A stretch of 64,000 bases of DNA, from positions 2,542,001 through 2,606,000 of the forward strand of contig NZ_JAPENY010000001.1 in NCBI RefSeq assembly GCF_026341825.1, in the 5' to 3' direction. Both the position numbers and the translations under genes were made by a program. Positions 1-7,737 of the stretch are shown here, in pieces. How positions within the stretch are numbered: position 1 is the first letter of the stretch; each line of letters starts with the position of its first letter. The notes beneath the pieces were generated by a model. It did no database searches. It saw nothing but the letters and a program-made list of their open reading frames with translations, and was not told the origin of the DNA. The DNA is from Streptomyces sp. NBC_00620. Lineage in GTDB: Bacteria; Actinomycetota; Actinomycetes; Streptomycetales; Streptomycetaceae.

Positions 1-614
1 AGCCGCGCGGCCTCAGCGTCGTACGGAGTCGCCCAGTCGGGCACCGGGATCCGGGGCGGGCGCCGGCCGAGGCAGCCCTCCAGAACGCGGGTGCGCAGCG
101 CCGGGTCGAGGTCGAGGCTCTCCGCCGGGTGCAGCAGTCCGACCGCCTCACGCAGCCGCAGCGCCTCGTCCGCGCAGGAGCCGCAGTCCCCGAGGTGCTC
201 CTCGACGGCGGCCGTCTCCTGCGCCGAGCAGGCGGCGAGCGCCCACGCGCCGAGCAGCGACTTCAGTACCCGGTGCTCCAGGACGAGGGGCGGGGGCGCG
301 GGGGCGGGTACCGGCGTGGGCAGCGGCAGTCCGGTGTCCTCGACGGAGGAACGCGGCAGCGGTATGCGCGGCGGCCTTCCGGGCACGTCGTCGCGACTGC
401 CCTCCGGCCGGTCGGGACCCTGCGGCCCACCAGGGCCTTCCGGCCCGCGGAGATCTCCCGGCCGACCGGGCGCCCCGAACTCACTGGGCTCCCCCTCGGC
501 ACCTTGGACGCCCTCTTCCCGCTTCTCGTCCCCGTCCTTCCCCCCGTCCCCGTCCCCGTCCTCGTTCCGGTCCCGCTCGTCGAACGCCTCGTACCGGTCC
601 GCCCCTGCGCTCAC
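1..614 (-). CDS. Anti-sigma factor (zinc-finger type), 3' end cut by window edge
   Basis: Probable anti-sigma factor for the ECF sigma factor encoded just upstream. Only the first 204 codons are visible because the gene runs off the left edge. It starts at GTG 614, overlapping the sigma gene's stop by four bases (GTGA), which implies translational coupling. Residues 1-110 are low complexity: an acidic/charged segment, then a Gly-Pro-rich and Pro-rich linker. A folded part follows with the zinc-associated anti-sigma pattern H140-x3-C144-x2-C147. No membrane segment is seen in the visible part, but one could lie beyond the edge. The family role (sequestering the sigma factor) is known; the specific pairing is inferred from the overlap. 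Confidence 0.82.
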   Translation of the reverse strand, partial: MSAGADRYEAFDERDRNEDGDGDGGKDGDEKREEGVQGAEGEPSEFGAPGRPGDLRGPEGPGGPQGPDRPEGSRDDVPGRPPRIPLPRSSVEDTGLPLPTPVPAPAPPPLVLEHRVLKSLLGAWALAACSAQETAAVEEHLGDCGSCADEALRLREAVGLLHPAESLDLDPALRTRVLEGCLGRRPPRIPVPDWATPYDAEAAR

Positions 615-1195
615 CGGGCACCCCCGTATTCGGGCGGCGCCCCGGGGGAGCCGCCGGTGTCGTGGGCGGTGGACAGGAGCTGGAGGCCGAGGCGGAGCCG
701 GCGGCGGGCCTCGTCCTCGGTGACGCCGAGGTCGGCGGCGGCCTGGCGGTAGTCGCGGCGCTGGAAGTAGGCGAGCTCCAGGGCGGCCCGCAGCGGGGCG
801 GGCATGGACGTGACGATGTAGTCGGCGCGGGCGGCCACGGAGGCGCTGCGCACCTTGCGCTCCAGCTCCTCGGTGGTGCCGAGGCCGTCCCGGGCGAGCG
901 CGGCGGTCTCCGTCGCGCGCAGCCGCTGGACGGCGAGGCGGTGGGTCAGTGTGGCGACCCAGGAACGCAGCGGGCCCTGCTTGGGGTCGTACGCGTCGGG
1001 GTTCTCCCAGACGTGCGTGAACACCTCGCGCGTGATGCCGTCGGCGGCCCGCTCGTCCCCGAGCACGCGGTGGGCGAGGCCGTGCACCAGCGAGGCGAAC
1101 CGGTCGTAGAGCTCACCGAGTGCGGCCGCCTCCCCGCGTGCGAGCCGCTGTTGCATCTTGCGGTCCCAGCGGGGCGGTGCGTTGCTCGTCGCCAT
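611..1195 (-). CDS. ECF-type RNA polymerase sigma factor
   Basis: A 194-residue sigma-70 family factor of the ECF class, which would direct RNA polymerase to a stress or envelope regulon. Region 2 spans about residues 20-90 (GELYDRFASLVHGLAHRVLG and the following helices) and region 4 about 128-178 (MPAPLRAALELAYF, then a helix-turn-helix with YRQAAADLGVTEDEARRRL). The ATG at 1195 is preceded by a GAGGGGG Shine-Dalgarno sequence. The anti-sigma gene overlaps its 3' end. It is divergent from the STAS gene, a sigma/anti-sigma/antagonist grouping that recurs in Streptomyces. Target promoters cannot be deduced here. Confidence 0.93.
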   Translation of the reverse strand: MATSNAPPRWDRKMQQRLARGEAAALGELYDRFASLVHGLAHRVLGDERAADGITREVFTHVWENPDAYDPKQGPLRSWVATLTHRLAVQRLRATETAALARDGLGTTEELERKVRSASVAARADYIVTSMPAPLRAALELAYFQRRDYRQAAADLGVTEDEARRRLRLGLQLLSTAHDTGGSPGAPPEYGGAR

Positions 1196-1565
1196 GCGGC
1201 CCCCTCACCCTGGTCGTGCCCGGCGCCTGTCCCTTTGTCCAGCCTGCGTGTCCGCGTGTCCGTGCTGTGTCCAGCCTGCGCGCACTCGCTGTCTCGAATG
1301 TAGTCGGCACGTCTGTGGGCGCACGCCCCTTTGTGTCAATGTGCGCCCCCGGACGGTCCAGGAATGGTAGGCGCCTGCCCTGTACTGAACACATCGGAAC
1401 GTACGTGACCGAAATGACTCGCTCATCGCGCGCTTTCGACCTTGGACCGACGTTTCTTTGGTTCCGGACCGGTGTTTCATGGAACGACAGTCGGGCAGTC
1501 GCGGGGAAGAGAAGCGTAGGAATCCCTTCCGTTTCCAGTGTGTGAGGCGAGCGAGAGGCGTGGCG
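1196..1565. other. Divergent intergenic region between sigma and STAS genes
   Basis: About 370 bases without a supported gene. A 13-base direct repeat (TGTCCAGCCTGCG) occurs at 1236-1248 and 1268-1280. It presumably holds the promoters of the sigma factor and the STAS gene, but no consensus hexamer pair is convincing by eye. Confidence 0.4.
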
Positions 1566-1940
1566 GTGACACTCAAGGTGACCTACGGCGATGAGGGTGA
1601 GTGGGCCGTGCTGCGGGTGTCCGGCGAGATGGACCTCGTGACCTCGCCGGAGCTGCGTCAACGGGTGCACGAAGCGGTGGCCGACGGCCGCCGCAGTCTT
1701 GTCCTCGACCTCTCCGAGGTCCTCTTCTGCGACTCCAGCGGCGTCGGCGTCCTCATCGCCACCCGCCGCCTCATCCGCTCCTGCCAGGGCCGCCTGCGCC
1801 TGATCCTGCCCGCACAGGGGGCGGTCGAGGGTTCCCACGTCAACCGGGTCCTCGCGGCCCTCGGCGTCCGCCGCCTCTTCGACGTCTACCCGGACGTCAC
1901 CGCGGCCGTCGGCGAGGAGTCGAGCCCCCTCTCGGCGTGA
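1566..1940 (+). CDS. STAS-domain anti-sigma factor antagonist
   Basis: A SpoIIAA/RsbV/BldG-like protein of about 124 residues, essentially one STAS domain. Such proteins bind anti-sigma kinases and free a sigma factor when unphosphorylated. The phospho-acceptor region is clear: a beta strand (LVLDLSEVLFCD) followed by Ser-Ser-Gly-Val-Gly, in which the first or second Ser is the usual phosphorylation site. The start is taken as GTG 1566 because GAGAGG at 1553-1558 sits 7 bases upstream; GTG 1560 is the alternative. The partner kinase is not obvious nearby, although an RsbW-like ATPase lies at 6872-7333. Confidence 0.9.
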   Translation: MTLKVTYGDEGEWAVLRVSGEMDLVTSPELRQRVHEAVADGRRSLVLDLSEVLFCDSSGVGVLIATRRLIRSCQGRLRLILPAQGAVEGSHVNRVLAALGVRRLFDVYPDVTAAVGEESSPLSA

Positions 1941-2142
1941 CGTGCGGCGCGGGCGGCGAGCGGGGCTTCGTGATCACGAGACGTGAGGGGACCCTCACCC
2001 GGCGGGAGCGCTGCGCCACACCGTTGTCCCGGAATTCCCGCAGTCTTGGTACAAGCGTCGTTTTCCCGCTCCCCGGGCGCCCCTGACGTCGTACGCTCCG
2101 TTCCAGATGCACCCTCACGTGACGTAAGGCGGCCCGAAGGCA

Positions 2143-2655
2143 ATGGCCAACAGCGAGTACGAGCGCAGGATCGCGGCCCGGTTCTCCGGCTTCGACCAGG
2201 ACGGCAACGGCTACATCGACCGGGAGGACTTCAACGCCGCGACCAAGGCGGTCCTCGCCGAGTTCGGTACGACGGCGCGGTCGGACAAGGGCCAGGCCCT
2301 GTATGTCGGCGCGGAGGCCTTCTGGCAGGGCATGGCGGGGATAGCGGACCGGGACGGCGACCAGCGGATCACGCGCCAGGAGTTCGTGAACGGCGCGGTC
2401 AAGCGGCTGCGCGACAACCCCGAGCGCTTCGCCGAGATCGCCCGCCCCTTCCTGCACGCGGCCCTCGCCGTCGCGGACACCGACGGCGACGGCGCGGCCA
2501 CGGTCGACGAGACCGCGCGCGTGCTCAAAGCCCTGGGCGCCCCCGAGGACGTCGCCGCCGCCGCGGCCGGAACCCTCGACACGGACGCCGACGGCCGGAT
2601 CGGCGAGGCGGAGATCGTGAGCGCGTTCGCCCGCTACTTCACGGTGCCCGAGTAG
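2143..2655 (+). CDS. Four-EF-hand calcium-binding protein
   Basis: A cytoplasmic calmodulin/calerythrin-like protein of 170 residues with four EF-hand loops: DQDGNGYIDRED near residue 19, DRDGDQRITRQE near 68, DTDGDGAATVDE near 113 and DTDADGRIGEAE near 146. All keep Asp at positions 1 and 3 and an acidic residue at position 12, so calcium binding is likely; loop 3 lacks the usual hydrophobic residue at position 8. Start at ATG 2143, preceded by a weak GGCCCGAAGG. Its last 17 bases overlap the end of the convergent CoA-ligase gene. Its role is unknown; calcium buffering or signalling is inferred from the family. Confidence 0.9.
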   Translation: MANSEYERRIAARFSGFDQDGNGYIDREDFNAATKAVLAEFGTTARSDKGQALYVGAEAFWQGMAGIADRDGDQRITRQEFVNGAVKRLRDNPERFAEIARPFLHAALAVADTDGDGAATVDETARVLKALGAPEDVAAAAAGTLDTDADGRIGEAEIVSAFARYFTVPE

Positions 2656-4171
2656 CACCCGAAGGCCGTGAAAAGCGCTCGCGCAGCTTGTACTTGAGCA
2701 CCTTCCGCAAGGCGTCGTTGCGCGGAAGGGCGTCCACCACCTCCAGCTGCTCCGGCAGCTTGTGCACGGACAGCCCTTCCGCGCGCAGGTAGGACGTGAT
2801 CGCGGAGAGGGTCAACTCGTCCGCCCCCGGCGGCTGTTCGGCCGCCTCGATCACGGCGCAGACCCGTTCCCCGCGCTCGGCGTCCGGCAGCCCGATCACG
2901 GCGGCGTCGCCGACGGCCGGGTGCTGGTGCAGCAGGTCCTCGATCTCCTTGGCCGAGATGTTCTCGCCCTTGCGGATGATGACGTCCTTGAGGCGCCCGG
3001 TGAGCACCAGGTGCCCGCTCTCCGTCAGATGCCCGACGTCACCGGTGATCAGGAACCCGTCCGCGTCGAAGGCCTCCGCCGTCTGCGCCGGGTCCAAGTA
3101 CCCCTGGCAGACGGCCTCCCCGCGCAGCCGCACCTCCCCGTCCGCGATCCGTATCTCCATGCCCTCGGGCGGCCGCCCCTCCGTCGTCGCGAGGTTCTCC
3201 ACCGTGTCGTCCGGCGACCCCATCGTGATCATCGGGACCTCGGTCATCCCGTACCCGTGGGTGAGCTGCACCCCCATCTCCCGTACGACGGAGTGGTACA
3301 CCTCGGGCGGCTTCGGCGCCCCACCGCCCGCCAGGAGCCGCAGAGTCGGTATGAGCGGTTCCCCCGGCTGTTTGCGCTGCTCGGTGAGGAACATCGAGTA
3401 GAAGGCCGTCGAGCCGCCGGCCACCGTCACGCCGTGCTTGCGGTAGCCCTCCAGGGCGGCGGGCAGCGCGAACTGCTCGAACAGCACGGCCGGGAAGCCG
3501 TACAGCAGCAGCATCACCGTGTAGTCGGGCCCGGCGATGTGCGCGTACGGGAAGGCCATCGAGCCCACGTCGTCGGCGGACAGGTGCAGCGCGTGCGCCA
3601 GGCAGGAGCCGCCCGCGATCAGTGAACGGTCGGTGTGCAGAACGCCCTTGGGGTCGGAGGTGGTGCCCGAGGTCCAGTAGATCCAGCGGACCGAGGTGCC
3701 CTCGGAGGGCGGGGCGGGGAGTGCGGAGGGATCGCCGTCCGGCAGGGTGTCGTACGCCTCGAAGACGCCCTTCGCGCCGAGCCGCCGCGCCATCGCCGTG
3801 TGGTCGAAGCCGCGCCACTCACCCGGTACGGCGAAGAACTCGGCCTTGGACTCCCGCAGCGCGAAGCCGACTTCACGGTCGCGGTAGAACGGGATCACCG
3901 GGGACTGCACGGCGCCGAGCCGGGCCAGCGCGAAGGACAGCACGGCGGTCTCGATGCGCGTGGGCAGCTGCCAGGCGACCACTGTGCCCGGGCGTACGCC
4001 CAGGTCGTACAGGCCGGCCGCCACCCGCTCGGCGCGGTCACGCAACTCGCCGAAGCTCAGGGAGCGGTCGCCCTGGAGGAGGACGGGCCGGTGGGGTGTG
4101 AGGTCGGCACGGCGGGCGACCAGTTCCCAGAGGGTGCGGGAGGAACCCAGGGCGTGTGCGGTGTCGTTCAC
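2639..4171 (-). CDS. Acyl-CoA ligase (AMP-forming), cyclohexanecarboxylate-CoA ligase-like
   Basis: A 510-residue ANL-superfamily enzyme that would activate a carboxylic acid with ATP and CoA. Visible motifs: the P-loop WTSGTTSDPKGV near residue 168, GYGMTEVP near 308, TGDVGHL near 372, and the hinge GRLKDVIIRKGENIS near 388. The A8 region and Lys-containing C terminus are complete. The N-terminal half (QLPTRIETAVLSFALARLG) resembles AliA-type cyclohexanecarboxylate ligases more than long-chain FadD. It is divergent from the acyl-CoA dehydrogenase pair at 4315, with two CTGAC-N5-GTCAG sites between them. It probably starts the pathway of the regulon. The exact acid is unknown. Confidence 0.9.
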   Translation of the reverse strand: MNDTAHALGSSRTLWELVARRADLTPHRPVLLQGDRSLSFGELRDRAERVAAGLYDLGVRPGTVVAWQLPTRIETAVLSFALARLGAVQSPVIPFYRDREVGFALRESKAEFFAVPGEWRGFDHTAMARRLGAKGVFEAYDTLPDGDPSALPAPPSEGTSVRWIYWTSGTTSDPKGVLHTDRSLIAGGSCLAHALHLSADDVGSMAFPYAHIAGPDYTVMLLLYGFPAVLFEQFALPAALEGYRKHGVTVAGGSTAFYSMFLTEQRKQPGEPLIPTLRLLAGGGAPKPPEVYHSVVREMGVQLTHGYGMTEVPMITMGSPDDTVENLATTEGRPPEGMEIRIADGEVRLRGEAVCQGYLDPAQTAEAFDADGFLITGDVGHLTESGHLVLTGRLKDVIIRKGENISAKEIEDLLHQHPAVGDAAVIGLPDAERGERVCAVIEAAEQPPGADELTLSAITSYLRAEGLSVHKLPEQLEVVDALPRNDALRKVLKYKLRERFSRPSGATRAP

Positions 4172-4199
4172 TTCGGCCCCCTGGCAGTGGCTGATGGAA

Positions 4200-4214
4200 C
4201 TGACGGACAGTCAG
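4200..4214. promoter_or_regulatory. CTGAC-N5-GTCAG operator (perfect arms)
   Basis: CTGACGGACAGTCAG, 29 bases upstream of the CoA-ligase ATG (minus strand). One member of the repeated inverted-repeat family described in the findings. Confidence 0.8.
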
Positions 4215-4277
4215 ATCGTGCGGAGAGCGTAGGGCTCACCGCCTTGTCGGTCCATAGGTGCGGGGCTAGCCTGCATT

Positions 4278-4292
4278 CTGACGACCCATCAG
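4278..4292. promoter_or_regulatory. CTGAC-N5-GTCAG operator (one mismatch)
   Basis: CTGACGACCCATCAG, 22 bases upstream of the acyl-CoA dehydrogenase start at 4315. The right arm reads ATCAG. It pairs with the 4200 site so that each divergent gene has its own operator. Confidence 0.7.
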
Positions 4293-4314
4293 ATTCCCAG
4301 TAGCGGACGGGGTT

Positions 4315-5469
4315 ATGGATCTCGCCTACACGGAGGAAGAGGAAGACTTCCGCGCGCGGCTGCACGAGTGGCTGGCCAAGGTGCTCCCCTCGCTGCCGCC
4401 GAAACCGTCCCCCGACGACTGGCCGGGGCGCCGCGCGTACGACCTCGGCTGGCAGCGGGCGCTGTACGACGCCGGGTACGCGGGGCTGCACTGGCCCCTC
4501 GACGCGGGCGGCCGGGGTGCCACCCCCACACAGCACCTCATCTACCTGGAGGAGACGGAAAAGGCGGGCGCACCCTACGTAGGGGCCAATTTCGTCGGAC
4601 TGCTGCACGCCGGACCCACCATCGCGTCGGAGGGGACCCCCGAGCAGCGGGCGCGCTGGCTGCCGCCCGTGCTGCGCGGCGAGGAGGTCTGGTGCCAGGG
4701 GTTCAGCGAGCCGGACGCCGGCTCGGACCTCGCGGCGCTGCGCACGCGCGCGTGGCGGGACGGCGACGACTACGTGGTGAGCGGATCCAAGATCTGGACC
4801 TCCCATGCGGAGGTCGCCGACTGGTGCGAGCTGCTGGTCCGCACCGACCCCTCGGCGCCCAAGCACCGGGGGATCTCGTGGCTGGCGATGCCCATGGACG
4901 CACCGGGGATCACGGTCCGGCCGCTGCGTACGCTCGCGGGCTCCACCGAGTTCGCGGAGGTCTTCCTCGACGAGGTACGGGTGCCGGTCGCCAACCGCGT
5001 GGGCGCGGAGAACGACGGCTGGCGCGTGACCATGGTGACGCTGTCGTACGAGCGTGGCACCGCCTTCGTCGGAGAGGTCGTCGCCTGCCGCCGCGTGCTC
5101 GGCGAACTCGCCCGTGAGGCACGCGGGAACGGCCGCTGGGGTGACGACGTGCTGCGCCGCCGCCTCGGCAGGCTGAACGCCGAGTTCCGCGCCCTGTGGC
5201 GGCTCACGCAATGGAACGTGAGCGAGTCGCAGAGGACCGGGGGAGTACCCGGCGTCGGCGGCAGCGTCTTCAAGCTGCGGTACTCGCACGCGCGGCAGGA
5301 GTTGTACGACGCCGCCGCCGAGGTGCTCGGCCCCGAGGCCCTCGACCTGGGCCGGGAGTGGACCCTCGACCGGCTCTCGTCCCTGTCGTACACCATCGCG
5401 GCCGGCACCTCGCAGATCCAGTCGAACATCGTGGCCGAACGGATCCTGGGCCTTCCGAAGGGACGGTGA
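4315..5469 (+). CDS. Acyl-CoA dehydrogenase, FadE type, larger partner
   Basis: A 384-residue FAD acyl-CoA dehydrogenase that would introduce an alpha,beta double bond into an acyl-CoA. FAD/substrate motif WCQGFSEPDAGSDLA near residue 124, and the C-terminal nucleotide-binding signature GTSQIQSNIVAERILGLPK at the end. It is followed 10 bases later by a second, shorter dehydrogenase polypeptide. This matches actinobacterial alpha2beta2 FadE heteromers used on bulky (for example steroid side-chain) CoA esters, where the two subunits share one active site. No catalytic Glu was identified with certainty in this chain. Its operator lies at 4278-4292. Confidence 0.9.
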   Translation: MDLAYTEEEEDFRARLHEWLAKVLPSLPPKPSPDDWPGRRAYDLGWQRALYDAGYAGLHWPLDAGGRGATPTQHLIYLEETEKAGAPYVGANFVGLLHAGPTIASEGTPEQRARWLPPVLRGEEVWCQGFSEPDAGSDLAALRTRAWRDGDDYVVSGSKIWTSHAEVADWCELLVRTDPSAPKHRGISWLAMPMDAPGITVRPLRTLAGSTEFAEVFLDEVRVPVANRVGAENDGWRVTMVTLSYERGTAFVGEVVACRRVLGELAREARGNGRWGDDVLRRRLGRLNAEFRALWRLTQWNVSESQRTGGVPGVGGSVFKLRYSHARQELYDAAAEVLGPEALDLGREWTLDRLSSLSYTIAAGTSQIQSNIVAERILGLPKGR

Positions 5470-5479
5470 CGTCTTCCCC

Positions 5480-6394
5480 GTGGACTTTCAACTCGACGAC
5501 GACCAGCGGGCGTTGAAGGCGGGCGTGCGAGAGCTGCTGACCGCGCGCTTCGGGCGCGAGGGCCTGCGGGCCGCCGTGGACAACGGGCCGGCGCTCGACC
5601 GGACCCTGTGGCGCGAGCTCGGCGAGGCGGGCTTCTTCGCCCTGCGGCTGCCTGAGTCGGACGGCGGCGTCGGACTCGGCCTCCCGGAGGCCGTATTGGC
5701 CTTCGAGGAGGCCGGCCGGGTGCTGCTGCCCGGACCGCTGGTGGCCACCCACCTCGCGGCGGGCACGGTGGACGGGGCGGCCACGGGCGAGACCGTGGTG
5801 GCCGCCGTCGACGGGGAGCTGGTGGAGTGGCTGGCGGAGGCGGATGTCGTACGAGGGGACGCGGCCGGCGCGGAGCCCCTGAGGTCGGTGGACCCGCTGA
5901 CCCCGCTGCACCGGGTGCCCGCCTCCACAGAGCCCGACCCGGCGGCCGTACTCCGCACCTCGCTCCTGCCCTCCCTCCTCCCCTCACTCCTCACCGCCGC
6001 CGAACAGCTCGGTACCGCCGCCCGTGTCTGTGAGCTGGCGGTGCAACACGCCCGGACGCGCGAGCAGTTCGGGCAGCCGATCGGGGCCTTCCAGGCGGTG
6101 AAGCATCTGTGCGCGCAGATGCTGGTGCGGGTGGAAGTGGCGCGCGCCGCCGTCTACGCGGCCGCTGTGACCGCCGACCCGCTGGACGTCGCGGCTGCCC
6201 GGCTGCTCGCCGACGAGGCCGCGGTGCGCGGTGCGCGGGACTGCCTCCAGGTGCACGGCGGCATGGGCTTCACCTGGGAGGCAGACGTCCATCTGTATCT
6301 CAAGAGGGCGTGGGTGCGGACGCAGCGTACGGGTGGCGCGACACAGAGTGAGGACGCGTTGGCGGACGATCTGCTCGCCGGAACGGCCCAGTAG
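5480..6394 (+). CDS. Acyl-CoA dehydrogenase, FadE type, smaller partner
   Basis: A 304-residue acyl-CoA dehydrogenase family chain, shorter than a standalone enzyme (about 380). The N-terminal helical domain is present. The middle beta domain is reduced to roughly residues 100-160, with an unusual Leu-Pro-Ser-rich bridge (repeated SLLPSLL near 155-165). The C-terminal helical domain is intact: RTREQFGQPIGAFQAVKH and the QVHGGMGFTWE segment that carries the usual catalytic carboxylate region. GTG start at 5480, 10 bases after the partner gene. It is best read as the second subunit of a heteromeric FadE with the 4315 gene. Confidence 0.88.
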   Translation: MDFQLDDDQRALKAGVRELLTARFGREGLRAAVDNGPALDRTLWRELGEAGFFALRLPESDGGVGLGLPEAVLAFEEAGRVLLPGPLVATHLAAGTVDGAATGETVVAAVDGELVEWLAEADVVRGDAAGAEPLRSVDPLTPLHRVPASTEPDPAAVLRTSLLPSLLPSLLTAAEQLGTAARVCELAVQHARTREQFGQPIGAFQAVKHLCAQMLVRVEVARAAVYAAAVTADPLDVAAARLLADEAAVRGARDCLQVHGGMGFTWEADVHLYLKRAWVRTQRTGGATQSEDALADDLLAGTAQ

Positions 6395-6763
6395 GGCTCT
6401 GTGCAGGAACGGTTCGGGAAGCACCGGAAACGGATGTCGCGGATCGTGGCATACCGGAATTACGGAGCGTTGATATCGGGTTGTGTCCTAGGCGTGACTT
6501 GTCACGGCCTGGAGTCGGAGCCGTGCTCCGGTACCTTGTGTGGGATGCGAGTGGTTCCGAGCTTGAGCCATGCCGGTGTTGCCTCTGAGGCGGCGCCGGA
6601 CCCGGCGATGCACACCGCTCGCGAGGCAGGGCGGATCCCCGCGCCTGCGTGTTCGACTCCCCGTGGCGAGCGTCGCACAGTATCCCGCACGCGTACTCCT
6701 TCGCGCTGGAATATGCCCGAAGCGCTTGTTGGGGTGACTGTACGTCAACCATGCTGTTTCGCA

Positions 6764-6787
6764 AGGGAATCACGTTCCGTGATCCTT
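6764..6787. promoter_or_regulatory. Inverted repeat upstream of RsbW-like gene
   Basis: ATCACG-TTC-CGTGAT (6769-6783) extended outwards by AAGG/CTT. It is operator-like in size and lies next to the candidate promoter. Confidence 0.35.
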
Positions 6788-6816
6788 GTTCTGGCCATGC
6801 AGAAAATGGCTACGAT
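6786..6816 (+). promoter_or_regulatory. Candidate promoter for the RsbW-like gene
   Basis: TTGTTC (6786-6791) and TACGAT (6811-6816), 19 bases apart, about 55 bases upstream of the GTG at 6872. Spacing is slightly long; judged by eye only. Confidence 0.35.
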
Positions 6817-6871
6817 CGTGGCCCTTGTGAGGCGCGAGGCGATGTGTCCGCCGGTTCGGATGGTGTGAGCG

Positions 6872-7333
6872 GTGCAGGTGCTTCAAGTGCAGCTGGAGAT
6901 TCGGCCCGACCCCGCAGAGGTGGGGCGAGCCCGGAGGTGGGCGCGTTCGCGGCTCGCCGGGTCCGGGATAGGGGTCGATGAGCCGCTCGCCGAGACGCTG
7001 ATCCTGCTCGTCTCCGAACTCGTCACCAACGCCGTGGTGCACACCGGCTGCCCTGCCGTGGTGCGGCTCTCCATGCCGGGCGGGGCGGAGGCCACCACCG
7101 TCCGCCTGGAGGTGGCCGACTCCAGCACCCGGCCGCCGATCCCCCGGCACGCCGAGGGCGACGAGACCAACGGCCGCGGCCTGGAGCTGGTCGACGGCCT
7201 CGCGGACCGCTGGGGCTGGAGCCCCGAGGGTGCCGGCAAGCGCATCTGGTGCGAGGTGGACCGCTGTTCGCCCACTGCGACGCCGGGGGCGGCGTATCCG
7301 GCGTACGAGGACTTCGCGTACGAAGCGGTCTGA
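6872..7333 (+). CDS. RsbW/SpoIIAB-like ATP-binding protein
   Basis: A 153-residue GHKL-fold (HATPase_c_2) protein of the anti-sigma/serine-kinase-like group abundant in Streptomyces. The N-box region is ETLILLVSELVTNAVVHTG near residues 36-54, the G1-like segment is LEVADSSTRPP near 78, and the G2-like box is GRGLELVDGLADRWGW near 103. Start at GTG 6872; no strong Shine-Dalgarno. The last codons are duplicated as a 24-base tandem repeat spanning the stop. It may regulate a sigma factor or act as an orphan ATPase; no partner is adjacent. Confidence 0.85.
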   Translation: MQVLQVQLEIRPDPAEVGRARRWARSRLAGSGIGVDEPLAETLILLVSELVTNAVVHTGCPAVVRLSMPGGAEATTVRLEVADSSTRPPIPRHAEGDETNGRGLELVDGLADRWGWSPEGAGKRIWCEVDRCSPTATPGAAYPAYEDFAYEAV

Positions 7334-7359
7334 GGCTTCGCGTACGAAGCTGTCTGAAG
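7312..7359 (+). repeat. 24-base tandem duplication across the RsbW-like stop codon
   Basis: Two copies (7312-7335 and 7336-7359) beginning CTTCGCGTACGAAGC and ending with GTCTGA, differing at two bases. The first copy contains the stop codon (7331-7333). Confidence 0.8.
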
Positions 7360-7400
7360 GCGTTTGAAGGCGCCTGAACGCGTTTGACCTTGAGGCACGG

Positions 7401-7422
7401 GTTCGTGCATTTATGCACGAAC
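7401..7422. promoter_or_regulatory. 22-base perfect inverted repeat
   Basis: Arms GTTCGTGCAT and ATGCACGAAC with a 2-base TT spacer. The spacer is too short for a good RNA hairpin loop, so a dimeric protein-binding site is as likely as a terminator. It sits 68 bases past the RsbW-like stop. Confidence 0.5.
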
Positions 7423-7577
7423 TCTGTTTCCGTGGCTTCGGATGTGGCTGAATGCGCCGGGCTGTGCTTCTGTGCGCGCCTTCATGAATGGGACATAAGC
7501 GGTAAATCTCCGAGCAGGTGTTGACGTGGCGTGTCCGTTTGATCACGCTTGTGTTCAGCGATTCGCCGCGAGGGGAC

Positions 7578-7608
7578 GCCGAGGGTTCCGGTGACGGGAG
7601 CCCTCGGC
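7578..7608 (-). terminator. Hairpin downstream of the cyclase gene
   Basis: Arms GCCGAGGG (7578-7585) and CCCTCGGC (7601-7608), 130-160 bases beyond the stop of the minus-strand cyclase gene. A factor-independent terminator without a U tract, as is common in Streptomyces. Confidence 0.5.
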
Positions 7609-7737
7609 GAGTGCGGGTCGCGACTCGGCGTCGGCTCCCGCGGGGCAGCGGGAGCGGGGCGGGAACGCCGGAGCCGGATGGCGGCGCGCGATGCCGTGCT
7701 CGGGGCGCGCAGTGGCGCGCCGCCAGCCGACGCTCGG

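Larger units (their letters stand above)
6395..6871. other. Intergenic region, no supported gene
   Basis: About 477 bases, less GC-biased than the flanking genes, with no reading frame of convincing codon use on either strand. An imperfect inverted repeat and a candidate promoter near its right end are listed separately. Confidence 0.4.
7334..7737. other. Convergent intergenic region
   Basis: About 400 bases between two convergent genes. It holds the tandem duplication, a 22-base perfect palindrome at 7401-7422 and a hairpin at 7578-7608; no gene is supported. Confidence 0.5.

Noticed and set aside
6488..6748. An 86-codon minus-strand frame in the 6395-6871 gap
   Set aside because: Low GC3 contrast, Arg-rich composition, no Shine-Dalgarno and no similarity; not supported as a gene.
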